Both the position numbers and the translations under genes were made by a program. Positions 43,857-53,590 of a stretch of DNA of 64,000 nucleotides are shown here, piece after piece (positions within the stretch are counted from its first letter, which is position 1; each line of letters begins with the position of its first letter). The notes under the pieces were generated by a model, which searched no databases, was not told the DNA's origin, and worked only from the letters and a program-made list of their open reading frames with translations. Location: positions 62,001 through 126,000 of the forward strand of contig QFQX01000003.1 of NCBI GenBank assembly GCA_003248775.1. The letters run 5' to 3'. The stretch is from Shinella sp. GTDB lineage: Bacteria > Pseudomonadota > Alphaproteobacteria > Rhizobiales > Rhizobiaceae.

Positions 43857-44061
43857 CGCCGAGCCTCATGAACTTCAGCTGCAGTGCATCGCAGTTCGGA
43901 CAGCGCCAATCCTCGGGAAGCGCCGAGAACGGCGTACCCGGCGGGATCTGCCACACGGGATCACCCTCCGCGGGATCGTAGACATGCCAGCAGATGCCGC
44001 ATTCCATGCGATCCCCGTCGGAGATAATCTCCCGCCTGTCGAAATTCTCGAACGCGCTCAT
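43846..44061 (-). CDS. hupI: Rubredoxin HupI
   Basis: A 71-residue one-iron electron carrier with the two rubredoxin knuckles MECGICWHVYDPAEGD and WRCPNCDALQLKF, plus the conserved IPPGTPFSALPEDW between them. In R. leguminosarum-type systems HupI is needed for hydrogenase assembly in air, thought to protect or set the redox state of the small-subunit clusters. Overlaps hupH and hupJ. Confidence 0.94.
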   Translation of the reverse strand: MSAFENFDRREIISDGDRMECGICWHVYDPAEGDPVWQIPPGTPFSALPEDWRCPNCDALQLKFMRLGDAG

Positions 44062-44906
44062 TTGAAATAGGCCTCCTCGATATCGCGCAGGCGAGCCTCG
44101 GAATCGAGAAAATCCTCTTCCGCCGCAATCGCGACGGCGGGGATGTCACAGATCTCCAGCGTATCGAGGATGATCGTATCCATGGCGTTGTAGAACTGCA
44201 CCGACCAGACATTGCGGATGCCGGTGGCGACGATGCGGCACGAACCATAACCACGCGAGGTGAGCTGCACCGGTCCAGCACCCAGCGTTTCCTGCAGGAA
44301 GTTCATGTCCTCCGGGCTCATCGGGAACAGCGAGAAGGTGATGATATGGGCAGGATCGCCATCCCGATAACGACCGGTCCGGTCGCCGATCTCAGTCAGA
44401 ACGGGCATGACATTCATCGCGCCGTCAGGAGCCGCATCATGGTCGATCGATGCCGGCAGCGCCGAACAGGCCTGCCTGACGGCAGCCGGAATGCTTGCGA
44501 CCTCGATATAGTCGGCAACCAGCCGCCCCTCGGCATCGGTGAAACGGATGCGCCAGACACCGGCCATCACCGCTTCCTGCATCTGCGCAGTGATACCCGA
44601 CGGCAGCACGGCAACGCCCGCCACCTCGCCTTCGCCCAGCGTCTGGGTGATCAGTTCCTTGTCATCCTCCGGATAGTCGGTGATGTCGAACAGCCGGCCC
44701 GGACGGTCAGCCTTCTGCACGGCAAGGGCATCGGCGAGCTCCGGCAGGAGCTCCGCCGTCCGCCGACATCGACGGATCATCTCCTCTGCAGTGCTCGTCG
44801 CCAGGAAGTTCAGCTTTCTTGCGCGAAGCGGTGGCTCGGCGCCGATCTCCATCACCGTCATCGGAGCGTCATCGCCGTCGGGCGAGACCCAGAAACCTGC
44901 CTTCAT
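44058..44906 (-). CDS. hupH: HupH, hydrogenase expression/formation protein (HyaF family)
   Basis: A 282-residue accessory protein of the HupH/HyaF group. Typical segments are LPELADALAVQKADRPGRLFDIT, TLGEGEVAGVAVLPSGITAQMQEAVMAGVWRIRF (about residues 90-123), MNVMPVLTEIGDR and FLQETLGAGPVQLTSRGYGSCRIVATGIRNVWSVQFYNAMDTIILDTLEI (about 200-250). Members assist small-subunit cluster assembly, but the chemistry is not established. 4-bp overlaps with hupG and hupI. Confidence 0.9.
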   Translation of the reverse strand: MKAGFWVSPDGDDAPMTVMEIGAEPPLRARKLNFLATSTAEEMIRRCRRTAELLPELADALAVQKADRPGRLFDITDYPEDDKELITQTLGEGEVAGVAVLPSGITAQMQEAVMAGVWRIRFTDAEGRLVADYIEVASIPAAVRQACSALPASIDHDAAPDGAMNVMPVLTEIGDRTGRYRDGDPAHIITFSLFPMSPEDMNFLQETLGAGPVQLTSRGYGSCRIVATGIRNVWSVQFYNAMDTIILDTLEICDIPAVAIAAEEDFLDSEARLRDIEEAYFK

Positions 44907-45352
44907 CGTACGATCTCCTTGCCGGCATGCGTGATTTCGACCTTAGGCCCGCCGGAGGGCACAATGACGGGCGCATCGGGCGACAGCCACGCGCTGATCT
45001 TTTCGACGTATTCGGACCAGTCGCGGATCTTGCCGAGCACGCCGACAGGCTGGTCGCGACGGGTCACGACAAGGCTTGGCATGACCATGACGCTGAAGCG
45101 GGCCTTGAGCTTGTCTTCCGATCCGCGCTTCACCACCGCGCCGCGAAGGCGACCGCGAAAGGCCTCCAGGATTTCCGGAAGCACGACGGCCACGTCATCG
45201 ACCTCGGGCCGCTGCGCGGGATCGCCGGTGAAGAACAGCACCGTGTTTTCCGCTTCGCCTTCGGTCGGAGCAAGGAAGGCATCGATATTCGTTTCGTCGA
45301 CGACGGGCAGTTGCGCTCTTTCACTGAGAGCGCGAACCAGATGGGATGGCAT
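44903..45352 (-). CDS. hupG: HupG, HyaE-family thioredoxin-fold hydrogenase chaperone
   Basis: A 149-residue thioredoxin-like protein without the CxxC active site. Typical HyaE/HupG features are VLFFTGDPAQRPEVDDVAVVLPEILEAF and SVMVMPSLVVTRRDQPVGVLGKIRDWSEY. The family is thought to bind the Tat signal of the small subunit during assembly. The ATG at 45352 with GGAGG five bases ahead is preferred to a GTG four codons upstream. A perfect sigma-54 promoter motif sits 48 bp upstream, so hupG onward may be separately transcribed. Confidence 0.88.
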   Translation of the reverse strand: MPSHLVRALSERAQLPVVDETNIDAFLAPTEGEAENTVLFFTGDPAQRPEVDDVAVVLPEILEAFRGRLRGAVVKRGSEDKLKARFSVMVMPSLVVTRRDQPVGVLGKIRDWSEYVEKISAWLSPDAPVIVPSGGPKVEITHAGKEIVR

Positions 45353-45399
45353 TATTTCCTCCACAAGATTGCCGTGCAGAACATTCTCAAGAACTGATC

Positions 45400-45415
45400 A
45401 GCAAGCGGCGTGCCA
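45400..45415 (-). promoter_or_regulatory. Perfect sigma-54 promoter upstream of hupG
   Basis: On the minus strand 45415-45400 reads TGGCAC, five bases, TTGCT, the exact -24/-12 consensus with GG and GC ten bases apart. Transcription would start near 45388, about 36 nt before the hupG ATG. It lies in the 170-bp hupF-hupG gap, the longest within the hupS-to-hoxJ gene run. The sigma-54 activator HoxA is encoded downstream. Confidence 0.8.
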
Positions 45416-45522
45416 GACTGGGCAAAGATGGATTCCATTGTTCTGGAAGGGAAATTTTCAGGTCGACCGATTATTTTCGGCGACCAGATGGAAAGTAAAT
45501 TTCCATAGTGAGAATTATCTTT

Positions 45523-45819
45523 TCACTCTGTGCGCAGATGCGCCGGGAGTTCCGGCTCGCGGGACACGAGATCGGCAAACAGCATTTCGAAGTCACGGCC
45601 TTCGACCGCTTCGGCAAGACCGGTGAGCGCATTGTCGATGGCCTGCGCTTCCTCTGCATCGAGAACGCGCATCGCGGTGCCTAGATGGGTGAGCAGGTAG
45701 GTTCCGGGTTCCTGGGGGCCGACCAGCATCAGCGAGATCGGGGATATCGTTCCGTGGCGCTCGCATTGCGCGACGAATTCGCCGCCCGTGACCACTCGCA
45801 TGGGAATGCCTATGCACAT
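45523..45819 (-). CDS. hupF: HupF, HypC-family hydrogenase assembly chaperone
   Basis: A 98-residue HypC/HupF protein with the functional N-terminal MCIGIP and YLLTHLGTAMRVLDAEEAQAI. It is longer than HypC by an acidic C-terminal tail (about residues 70-98). In R. leguminosarum, HupF binds the large subunit and protects it at higher oxygen. A hairpin separates it from hupE upstream, and a sigma-54 promoter lies between it and hupG downstream. Confidence 0.93.
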   Translation of the reverse strand: MCIGIPMRVVTGGEFVAQCERHGTISPISLMLVGPQEPGTYLLTHLGTAMRVLDAEEAQAIDNALTGLAEAVEGRDFEMLFADLVSREPELPAHLRTE

Positions 45820-45852
45820 GGCATCCGTTCTCCATCATCCTTATTGCAGAAA

Positions 45853-45885
45853 GGGGGCCGAGGCGACCTGCGCCTCTCGGCCCCC
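45853..45885 (-). terminator. Intra-operon hairpin between hupE and hupF
   Basis: GGGGGCCGAG (45853-45862) pairs perfectly with CTCGGCCCCC (45876-45885) over ten mostly GC pairs, and the minus strand continues TTTCTGC. The T-run is short, so partial termination or mRNA 3'-end protection is more likely than complete stop. Confidence 0.6.
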
Positions 45886-45913
45886 GGAAGATTTCGATCC
45901 GGGACCAGCCGGT

Positions 45914-46489
45914 TCAGCCGGCGATCAGCGCCGCACCGGCGAGGGCGACCGCCGCACCGGCGAGACGACCGACGATCTGGCCCGCCTTACCAAAGCGCAG
46001 CGATGCCAGACCGATGCCGATCAGGTGCAGGACGATGGTCGCCGCCATGAAGCCAGCGACATAGCCGCCGGCATGCGCCATTTCCGGCAGTTCGGAACCG
46101 TGGGCATGGCCATGGAACAGCGCGCAGATACCAACGATGACGGCGGCAGCGGCAGTCGGGACCTTCACTTCGAAGGCGACCAGCAGGCCGAGCACGGCAA
46201 CCGTCAGCGCGATGCCGGTTTCCACCATCGGCAGAGGAACGCCGTAAATGCCCATGAGGCCGCCAAGCGCCATCACCGAGACGAAGGCCGCCGGCACGAT
46301 CCAGCGGGCGCGCCCGCCGAGCGTCGAGGCCCAGAAGCCGACGGCAACCATGGCCAGGATATGGTCGAGGCCGCTGAACGGGTGACCGACACCAGCCATG
46401 GCTCCGTCCGTATGAAGCCCGACATGCGCGTTGGCGACGCCCGGCAGCGCGAGGACTGCAAGCGTCAGCGCCAGTTTGCGATAGTTCAT
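45914..46489 (-). CDS. hupE: HupE, HupE/UreJ-family nickel permease
   Basis: A 191-residue inner-membrane protein with a cleavable signal (after ANA, about residue 21) and about six helices. The first mature segment has HVGLHTDGAMAGVGHPFSGLDH, containing the HP...DH metal motif of the family, and a second His pair lies in CALFHGHAHGSELP. HupE proteins bring Ni2+ across the inner membrane for hydrogenase. ATG at 46489 with GAGGAG ahead; the longer frame from 46546 lacks a signal peptide at its start and is rejected. Confidence 0.92.
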   Translation of the reverse strand: MNYRKLALTLAVLALPGVANAHVGLHTDGAMAGVGHPFSGLDHILAMVAVGFWASTLGGRARWIVPAAFVSVMALGGLMGIYGVPLPMVETGIALTVAVLGLLVAFEVKVPTAAAAVIVGICALFHGHAHGSELPEMAHAGGYVAGFMAATIVLHLIGIGLASLRFGKAGQIVGRLAGAAVALAGAALIAG

Positions 46490-46499
46490 GATAGTCTCC

Positions 46500-47099
46500 T
46501 CAAGGGTTGAGGGCAGCCGCTTCCGTGCGCCGCTCATAGCTTTCAAAATCGATGTCGTTTTCCAGAAGTGGCGGAACCGCCGCGCCCTGTGGTCGCCGTG
46601 TGACCGCGACGCCCCAACTGCGCAGGATGCCCACCGCCGTCTCGACGGCCGCCGGAATGATGGCCTTGACCGGCGGGGTCAGCGGACCGCCCCAGTCTTC
46701 GAGATCCAGCGGCTGGCAGCCGATCAGGGTCAGACGTTCCGGGTAATGGCCCATCAGGTCGGCAGCGCTCAGCACTTCCTGAAAGCCCGTCTGGTGAAGG
46801 CTCATCTTCTTGGCGCCGGTGAATTTCGGCACCTCGTCGTCTTCCACCACCTTCATCGTGCCCGGCTCAAGGCCGTAATCGATGGCGTCGAAGACGATCA
46901 GGAGATCGTGTTCGTTGACGAACTGCACGAGGTAAAGCCCCTGCGTACCGCCATCGAGGATGGTGACGTTATCAGGCACTTCGTAGACCTTGTGAAAGGC
47001 CTCCACCGCCCGCACCCCGAAGCCTTCGTCGGCCCAGAGTATGTTGCCGATGCCGAGCACGAGGATGCGCGGGGAACCGGTATCCGGCTTTGCTGCCAT
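46500..47099 (-). CDS. hupD: HupD, hydrogenase maturation endopeptidase
   Basis: A 199-residue nickel-sensing protease that removes the C-terminal tail of HupL after nickel insertion. The three metal ligands are visible: Glu in GNILWADEGFG (near residue 25), Asp in LIVFDAIDYG (near 71) and His in KKMSLHQTGF (near 102). Its substrate HupL ends with a 15-residue tail after the last active-site motif. It follows hupC by 1 bp. Confidence 0.95.
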   Translation of the reverse strand: MAAKPDTGSPRILVLGIGNILWADEGFGVRAVEAFHKVYEVPDNVTILDGGTQGLYLVQFVNEHDLLIVFDAIDYGLEPGTMKVVEDDEVPKFTGAKKMSLHQTGFQEVLSAADLMGHYPERLTLIGCQPLDLEDWGGPLTPPVKAIIPAAVETAVGILRSWGVAVTRRPQGAAVPPLLENDIDFESYERRTEAAALNP

Positions 47100-47100
47100 C

Positions 47101-47820
47101 TCAGTCCTCCCGGTCCTTGAACAGGCGCTCGCCCGATATCATCGAGGAGATGATGCTCTGGCGGCTCATGATGTCCTCACGAACGGCCACGTAGATATGC
47201 ACCATGACGAACAGCAGGATCACCCACATGCCGAAGTGATGATAGGTGTGGACGTCCTGACTGTTGGGCCAGATCGAGAAGACCCAGCCGAACAGCGCAT
47301 ACTGCCAGCTATCGCGCCCGGTGCCTTCGCTATAGAGCGCGAAGCCCGTGACCACCATGAAGACGAGCGGCAGCATGAAGGCGAGGAACATCGAGAACTG
47401 CGCCAGCGGGTTGTGGCCGATGTATTTTTTCGGCTCCCGAGCGAGGAAAGTGTACCACTTCACTTCGTGCAGCCACTCCCTCCAGTACTGCCCGCTCCAG
47501 AACGGCACGAAGAAGATCTGCCGGGCATGCGGATTGCCGACAAAGGCCCAGTAGACGCGCAGCAGCAGGAAGACCGTCAGGATCTGGCCGGCGGCGAAAT
47601 GCGTGAACCGGATATAGCCCATCAGATAGTTGGCGCTGGCCTCCCCCGGCATGCTCGGGAGAGGCGTTCCGATGAAATATCCGGTAAGCGCCAGCGTGAA
47701 GATCGCGAAGGCGTTCACCCAGTGCCAGATGCGGACCGGCGCTTCGTAGACGTAGACCGTCTCGACCTGTGCGGTGGCTTCCCCATGGGAATCAGCCGCC
47801 AGTGACTTGTTCGTGTTCAT
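47101..47820 (-). CDS. hupC: HupC, hydrogenase b-type cytochrome subunit
   Basis: A 239-residue membrane anchor with four helices carrying the haem-ligating histidines (VRIWHWVNAFAIFTLALTGYFIG; YIRFTHFAAGQILTVFLLLRVYWAF; QFSMFLAFMLPLVFMVVTGFALY; HTYHHFGMWVILLFVMVHIYVAVREDIM). It takes electrons from the HupSL dimer on the periplasmic face to quinone. Follows hupL by 12 bp. Confidence 0.95.
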   Translation of the reverse strand: MNTNKSLAADSHGEATAQVETVYVYEAPVRIWHWVNAFAIFTLALTGYFIGTPLPSMPGEASANYLMGYIRFTHFAAGQILTVFLLLRVYWAFVGNPHARQIFFVPFWSGQYWREWLHEVKWYTFLAREPKKYIGHNPLAQFSMFLAFMLPLVFMVVTGFALYSEGTGRDSWQYALFGWVFSIWPNSQDVHTYHHFGMWVILLFVMVHIYVAVREDIMSRQSIISSMISGERLFKDRED

Positions 47821-47832
47821 GACACCCCCTCC

Positions 47833-49623
<1,791 letters not shown>

Positions 49624-49649
49624 GATGCTGTTTCCTGCCCGGATTGTTC

Positions 49650-50732
49650 TTATGCGTCGGCTTTTTCGCGCTTCGCGGTGACGCGCTTGACGGCGGTCAG
49701 CGCCGCATGCGCGGCAATCGCCCCGCCTACGACGCCGGCCGCGGTCATGCCGATCTTGTCGGCGTTCGATTCGATGCCGAACTGCTGGATGTTGGTCAGG
49801 CGGTCATAGAAGCTGCCCTGATCCCAGAAATTGTCTTCCGAGCAGCCGATGCAGCCATGGCCCGACTGGATCGGGAACGAGACGCCGCCGTTCCAGCGAA
49901 CGGTCGAGCAGGCATTGTAGGTCGTCGGCCCCTTGCAGCCCATCTTGTAGAGGCAGTAGCCCTTGCGTGCGCCTTCGTCGTCCCATTCCTCGACGAACTG
50001 GCCGGCATCGAAATGCGGACGGCGGTAGCACTTGTCGTGAATGCGCTGCGAATAGAACATCTTCGGACGACCCTGACGGTCGAGTTCCGGCAGCTTGCCG
50101 AAGGTGGTGATGTAGGTGACGACGCCGGTCATGACCTCGGCAATGGGGGGACAGCCGGGAACCTTGATGATCGGCTTGTCGCGGATGACCTTGTCGATCG
50201 GGGTAGCCTGGGTCGGGTTCGGCTTGGCGGCCTGCACACAACCCCAGGAAGCGCAGGCGCCCCAGGCGATAACGGCGAAGGCGTCTTCGGCCATCCACTT
50301 CAGTTTTTCGACGAAGGGCCGGCCGCCGTCGATGCAGAACATGCCGTCCTCGTTGAGCGGCGGGTTGCCTTCAACGGCGAGAATGTACTTGCCCTTGTAC
50401 TTTTCCTTGGTCTCCTCGAGGATCGCTTCAGCCTGATGACCGGCGGCAGCCATGATCGTGTCGTCGTAGTCGAGCGAGATCATCGACAGGATGACGTCCT
50501 TGACCAGCGGATGGGCCGAGCGGATGAAGCTCTCCGAACAGCAGGTGCATTCCAGCCCGTGCATCCAGATGACCGGAACGCGTTCCTTGGTTTCCAGCGC
50601 CTCGGCCATGGCGGTTGCAGCTCCCGGACCGAAGCCCAGGCTCGCGGCCGTCAGGCTGCAGAATTTGGTGAAGCTGCGCCGGGTAATCCCCTGGCGGCGA
50701 ATGACGTCATAGAAAGTTTCAGCAGTTGCCAT
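49650..50732 (-). CDS. hupS: Uptake [NiFe]-hydrogenase small subunit HupS (six-cysteine proximal cluster)
   Basis: A 360-residue electron-transfer subunit. The Tat signal has RRSFTKF at residues 18-24. The proximal cluster has the four usual cysteines (62, 65, 160, 194) plus two extra, Cys64 in LECTCCSES and Cys165 in CASWGC. This is the [4Fe-3S] pattern of oxygen-tolerant enzymes such as E. coli Hyd-1 and Ralstonia MBH. Medial and distal cluster ligands follow (HDKCYRRPHF; GYCLYKMGCKGP; GHGCIGCSE). A C-terminal hydrophobic helix (about 325-346) anchors it. First gene after the sigma-54 promoter. Confidence 0.98.
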   Translation of the reverse strand: MATAETFYDVIRRQGITRRSFTKFCSLTAASLGFGPGAATAMAEALETKERVPVIWMHGLECTCCSESFIRSAHPLVKDVILSMISLDYDDTIMAAAGHQAEAILEETKEKYKGKYILAVEGNPPLNEDGMFCIDGGRPFVEKLKWMAEDAFAVIAWGACASWGCVQAAKPNPTQATPIDKVIRDKPIIKVPGCPPIAEVMTGVVTYITTFGKLPELDRQGRPKMFYSQRIHDKCYRRPHFDAGQFVEEWDDEGARKGYCLYKMGCKGPTTYNACSTVRWNGGVSFPIQSGHGCIGCSEDNFWDQGSFYDRLTNIQQFGIESNADKIGMTAAGVVGGAIAAHAALTAVKRVTAKREKADA

Positions 50733-50805
50733 AAGTATCCCTCCGGCAGTTCCATTCCGTGGCCGCGCCGTTCGAACTCATCGCGGCTGCGTCAAAGCAA
50801 CGCAC

Positions 50806-50821
50806 AGCAAGAAGCGGACCA
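50806..50821 (-). promoter_or_regulatory. Sigma-54 promoter of hupS
   Basis: Minus strand 50821-50806 reads TGGTCC, five bases, TTGCT: the -24 GG and -12 GC are correctly ten bases apart, with two mismatches to TGGCAC. Transcription would begin about 60 nt before the hupS ATG. The surrounding 247-bp gap (50733-50979) also holds an AT-rich stretch near 50858-50880 and otherwise no gene. Confidence 0.7.
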
Positions 50822-50979
50822 CTTTGGACGCGTTCGAGATTTTTCCGGCTATGGACCTGATATAATTGCGTTATTTCATGACAAAGAGTCGCAGGAAATA
50901 CGCGCTGCCGCAGAGGACATGAAAAGCAGCATTACACCGCTGCAAGCCGTGTTGTCGGATAATTACCGCCTGACCATCG

Positions 50980-52422
50980 TCAATGGGCGGTGCAGACCAT
51001 GCAGGGATCGAAGGAGCGGATGACATGCTGCAATGCGGCCGACTTCGCGCCGAGGCCGCCGGTATCGAGACCGGCCAGCGCACCTTCGAGCGGCCCGGGA
51101 ACACCCGCGGCATCGCGCGGCGAAAAGTTCCAGGTGGTGGGGGCGATGATCTGGTAGCGCTCGATCCGGTCCGAGCGCACGGCCATCCAGTGGCCGAGCG
51201 CACCACGCGCCGCCTCCACCAGACCGACGCCGCTTGCCTCTTCCGGCAAGGCGAAATGGCTGCAGAATTCGTCCTTCAGCCGAAGCTGGCGGAGCCATCC
51301 CTGCATGCTGTAGACGAGGAGCGCCGTTTCAATCAGTCGCGCGACGACACGCGTTCTGACGGAAGTGCCCCCGTCGCGGGCGATCAACGCCTGAACAAGC
51401 GGATGTCCCGCCACCGCAAGCCGCGCGGCAGCGCCGGTCTCCACCGGAAACCCGTCCAGCCTCGGAGCCTTGGCCCAGGAATAGGCCCCTTCCTTTTCCG
51501 CAACGGGAATGGTTTCGGCGTCCCATGGCCGGTCGCCGGTCCGCACGAACCACGAATGGGCGACATCCTCGGAGATGCCCTCGATATCGAGCGCCGAGAC
51601 CGTACCGTCCGCCTGCATGACACCCGCCGGAAGCAGTGAGCTTTCCGCCGTGTGATAGGCGCCGTAGGACAGGAGCTTGCCCGGCCCCTTGCCAAGCCGC
51701 GAAAGCGTCAGATCGTCGGCCAGCCTCAGGAAGAAGCGGAAGTCTCCGCCGGGTTCCTGCGCATAGGCGTCCAGTTCTTCCGGCGTCTCCATGGCAAGCA
51801 TCTGCTCCAGTGGCGCGCCATAGAGCGTCTGCGCGAGGAAGACCTCGAACTCTCCCAGAAGGGTCGCCAGTTGCACCCGCTCCCCGACGTCGATCGCGCG
51901 CGTCGTGCCGCCGGGCTGGATGGCGAGCGAATGCGGCCACTTGCCGGCGATCACGCCCATGACCTCCAACAGCCGCTTGCGCATCGGCAGAAACTGCGCC
52001 GAACCGCCGCCGCTCACCGCCTTGAAGCGCTCCACGGCATGGCCGAACCAGCCTCTGGCGGCATATTCGTCGCGGGCGAAATCGGGCATGAAGAACAGGT
52101 AGAAATGGGTGAGATGGTCGGCAATGTTTTCCGCCGCATGGGCCAGGTTGGTGGCGAGATACCCGTTCGCAGCTGCCCGGCCGCCGGCAAGATTGCGCAA
52201 CGCCGTGGCCGCAGCAACCGACTGCGACACCGAACAGATGCCGCAGATACGCGGTGCGATCACCAGCGCGTCCAGCCCCGGACGCCCGCTTAGCATCTGC
52301 TCGAAGCCACGATAAAGCGTCGTAGTGACCTCGGCCTTTTCGATCACGCCGTCCTTGATGTCGAGCGCAACCTCGAGATCACCCTCGATGCGATTGAAGG
52401 GACCGGCAACGACGCGGCTCAT
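50980..52422 (-). CDS. hupV: Regulatory hydrogenase large subunit HupV (HoxC)
   Basis: A 480-residue H2-sensor large subunit. It has both nickel motifs, Cys60 and Cys63 (RICGICSVS) and Cys474 and Cys477 (DPCMVCTAH), and the chain stops exactly at that last His. The lack of any C-terminal extension is the hallmark of the regulatory class, which needs no endopeptidase. With HupU it signals to the kinase HoxJ. Its start overlaps the hupU stop by ATGA. Confidence 0.95.
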   Translation of the reverse strand: MSRVVAGPFNRIEGDLEVALDIKDGVIEKAEVTTTLYRGFEQMLSGRPGLDALVIAPRICGICSVSQSVAAATALRNLAGGRAAANGYLATNLAHAAENIADHLTHFYLFFMPDFARDEYAARGWFGHAVERFKAVSGGGSAQFLPMRKRLLEVMGVIAGKWPHSLAIQPGGTTRAIDVGERVQLATLLGEFEVFLAQTLYGAPLEQMLAMETPEELDAYAQEPGGDFRFFLRLADDLTLSRLGKGPGKLLSYGAYHTAESSLLPAGVMQADGTVSALDIEGISEDVAHSWFVRTGDRPWDAETIPVAEKEGAYSWAKAPRLDGFPVETGAAARLAVAGHPLVQALIARDGGTSVRTRVVARLIETALLVYSMQGWLRQLRLKDEFCSHFALPEEASGVGLVEAARGALGHWMAVRSDRIERYQIIAPTTWNFSPRDAAGVPGPLEGALAGLDTGGLGAKSAALQHVIRSFDPCMVCTAH

Positions 52423-53432
52423 TCGCCTGATTTCCCGTTGCGCTTGGGGTCGAGGATGACGCGGTCGGAGGTGGCGTTTTCACGCACGCGATCCGGCGTT
52501 GCCGACTTCGACAGCGCAGCCAGCGCCACGAACCATGCTTTCGGCATGTCGAGCGGCAGGCCGACCGGAATACCGCCCACCTTCGGCGTCTCGAGAAAAC
52601 CGGTCGTGCCCTCGAAACCGGGCGAGGTGCAGGCGATGCAGGAAAAGCCGCCATGGGTGCAGGAACCGCCGCCGTTCCAGCCGCGCTGGTTGCAGTCGCC
52701 GACCGCCTGCGTCGCCTTGCAGCCGAGATGTTCCATCAGACAGCCGAGATCTGACAGCTTCTCGGCGCTCGCTTTGAACTCGTAATATTCATTGCGCTCG
52801 CAGCCGTGATGGGCCAGCGTCTTGGCGTAGAACTTCGGCCGGCCCAGACTGTCGAGGTCGCGTTCGTCGAAATCGCCCATCTGCAGGCCGACGATGGTTT
52901 CCATGATCCAGCCCGGATGCGGCGCGCAGCCGGCGACATTGATTACCGGCAGGCCGGCAAGCGAACGATAGTCGCCACCGAGCGCGCCCCCGGAAAGAGA
53001 GCCCTCATATTGCAGCCCGCAGGCCTCCGTCGGGTCGGGCGCCGAAGCATGAATGCCGCCATAGGACGCACACGTTCCGACCGCCAGACAGTACTGCGCG
53101 TGCGGCGCAAGCCGGGTCACCCATTCCAGCATTGTACGTCCCGTTCCCGCCAGACGGTTAAACAACCCGCTGCCATTGGGTCCACGCAGGATCGATCCTT
53201 CGATGCACAGGAAATCGAGCGGTGTCCGGCCCTCAGCCACTGCCTCGAGGATCTCGATGGCCTCGACACCGCTCTCTTCGCTCAAGGAAGGATGCCACAG
53301 CAGTTCGATGCCGAACGACTTGAGTTCACGAGCCCAGCCCTGCGCGCCATTGTCCAGCACAGACATCGTGCATCCGCCGCAACTGCCGGCTTGCAGCCAC
53401 AGCAGCGTCATCGGTCGCTTGTCTTTTGTCAT
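52419..53432 (-). CDS. hupU: Regulatory hydrogenase small subunit HupU (HoxB)
   Basis: A 337-residue H2-sensor small subunit with no Tat signal, so the sensor stays in the cytoplasm. The chain begins near TLLWLQAGSCGGCTMS (Cys18, Cys21 in this numbering) and has further cluster ligands in GTCASYGGIH, GCAPHPGW, HHGCERNEYYEF, GCLMEHLGCKA and FSCIACTSP. It lacks the two extra proximal cysteines of HupS. Starts at 53462, 53444 and 53432 are possible; 53432 (MTKDKRP) is chosen by comparison with typical HupU N-termini, but no strong ribosome site decides. First gene of the hydrogenase run. Confidence 0.93.
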   Translation of the reverse strand: MTKDKRPMTLLWLQAGSCGGCTMSVLDNGAQGWARELKSFGIELLWHPSLSEESGVEAIEILEAVAEGRTPLDFLCIEGSILRGPNGSGLFNRLAGTGRTMLEWVTRLAPHAQYCLAVGTCASYGGIHASAPDPTEACGLQYEGSLSGGALGGDYRSLAGLPVINVAGCAPHPGWIMETIVGLQMGDFDERDLDSLGRPKFYAKTLAHHGCERNEYYEFKASAEKLSDLGCLMEHLGCKATQAVGDCNQRGWNGGGSCTHGGFSCIACTSPGFEGTTGFLETPKVGGIPVGLPLDMPKAWFVALAALSKSATPDRVRENATSDRVILDPKRNGKSGE

Positions 53433-53517
53433 TCCGGCAAACATGATGGCGGAATGTCGCATCCCGGCACGAAGCGGTCAACCGGCGTTCGAGACGCCGG
53501 CTCGCGCATTCCGGGGC

Positions 53518-53537
53518 TGCCGGATTTCGATCCGGCA
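53518..53537. terminator. TTCG-capped hairpin in the hupU-acuI gap
   Basis: TGCCGGAT, a TTCG loop and ATCCGGCA form a perfect 8-bp stem in the gap between the acuI-like gene (which reads toward it) and hupU. There is no T-run on either side, so intrinsic termination is uncertain; it may be a processing or protection hairpin. Confidence 0.4.
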
Positions 53538-53590
53538 ATCCATTAGCTTTCCCACGAAAACCAAGCTCGACCGGAAAGCAGACGCCTTGC

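Noticed and set aside
43326..44061. Frameshift suspected from overlapping hupI, hupJ and hupK frames.
   Set aside because: Each frame gives a complete family-length protein; the 4- to 11-bp overlaps are ordinary translational coupling.
45353..45522. An FNR/FixK-type TTGAT-N4-ATCAA box controlling hup or hyp genes.
   Set aside because: No such box could be found by eye in this gap or in the hypA/hypB region.
50980..52422. HupV looks truncated because it lacks the C-terminal tail of HupL.
   Set aside because: Ending exactly at the CxxCxxH motif is normal for regulatory hydrogenase large subunits, which are not processed by an endopeptidase.
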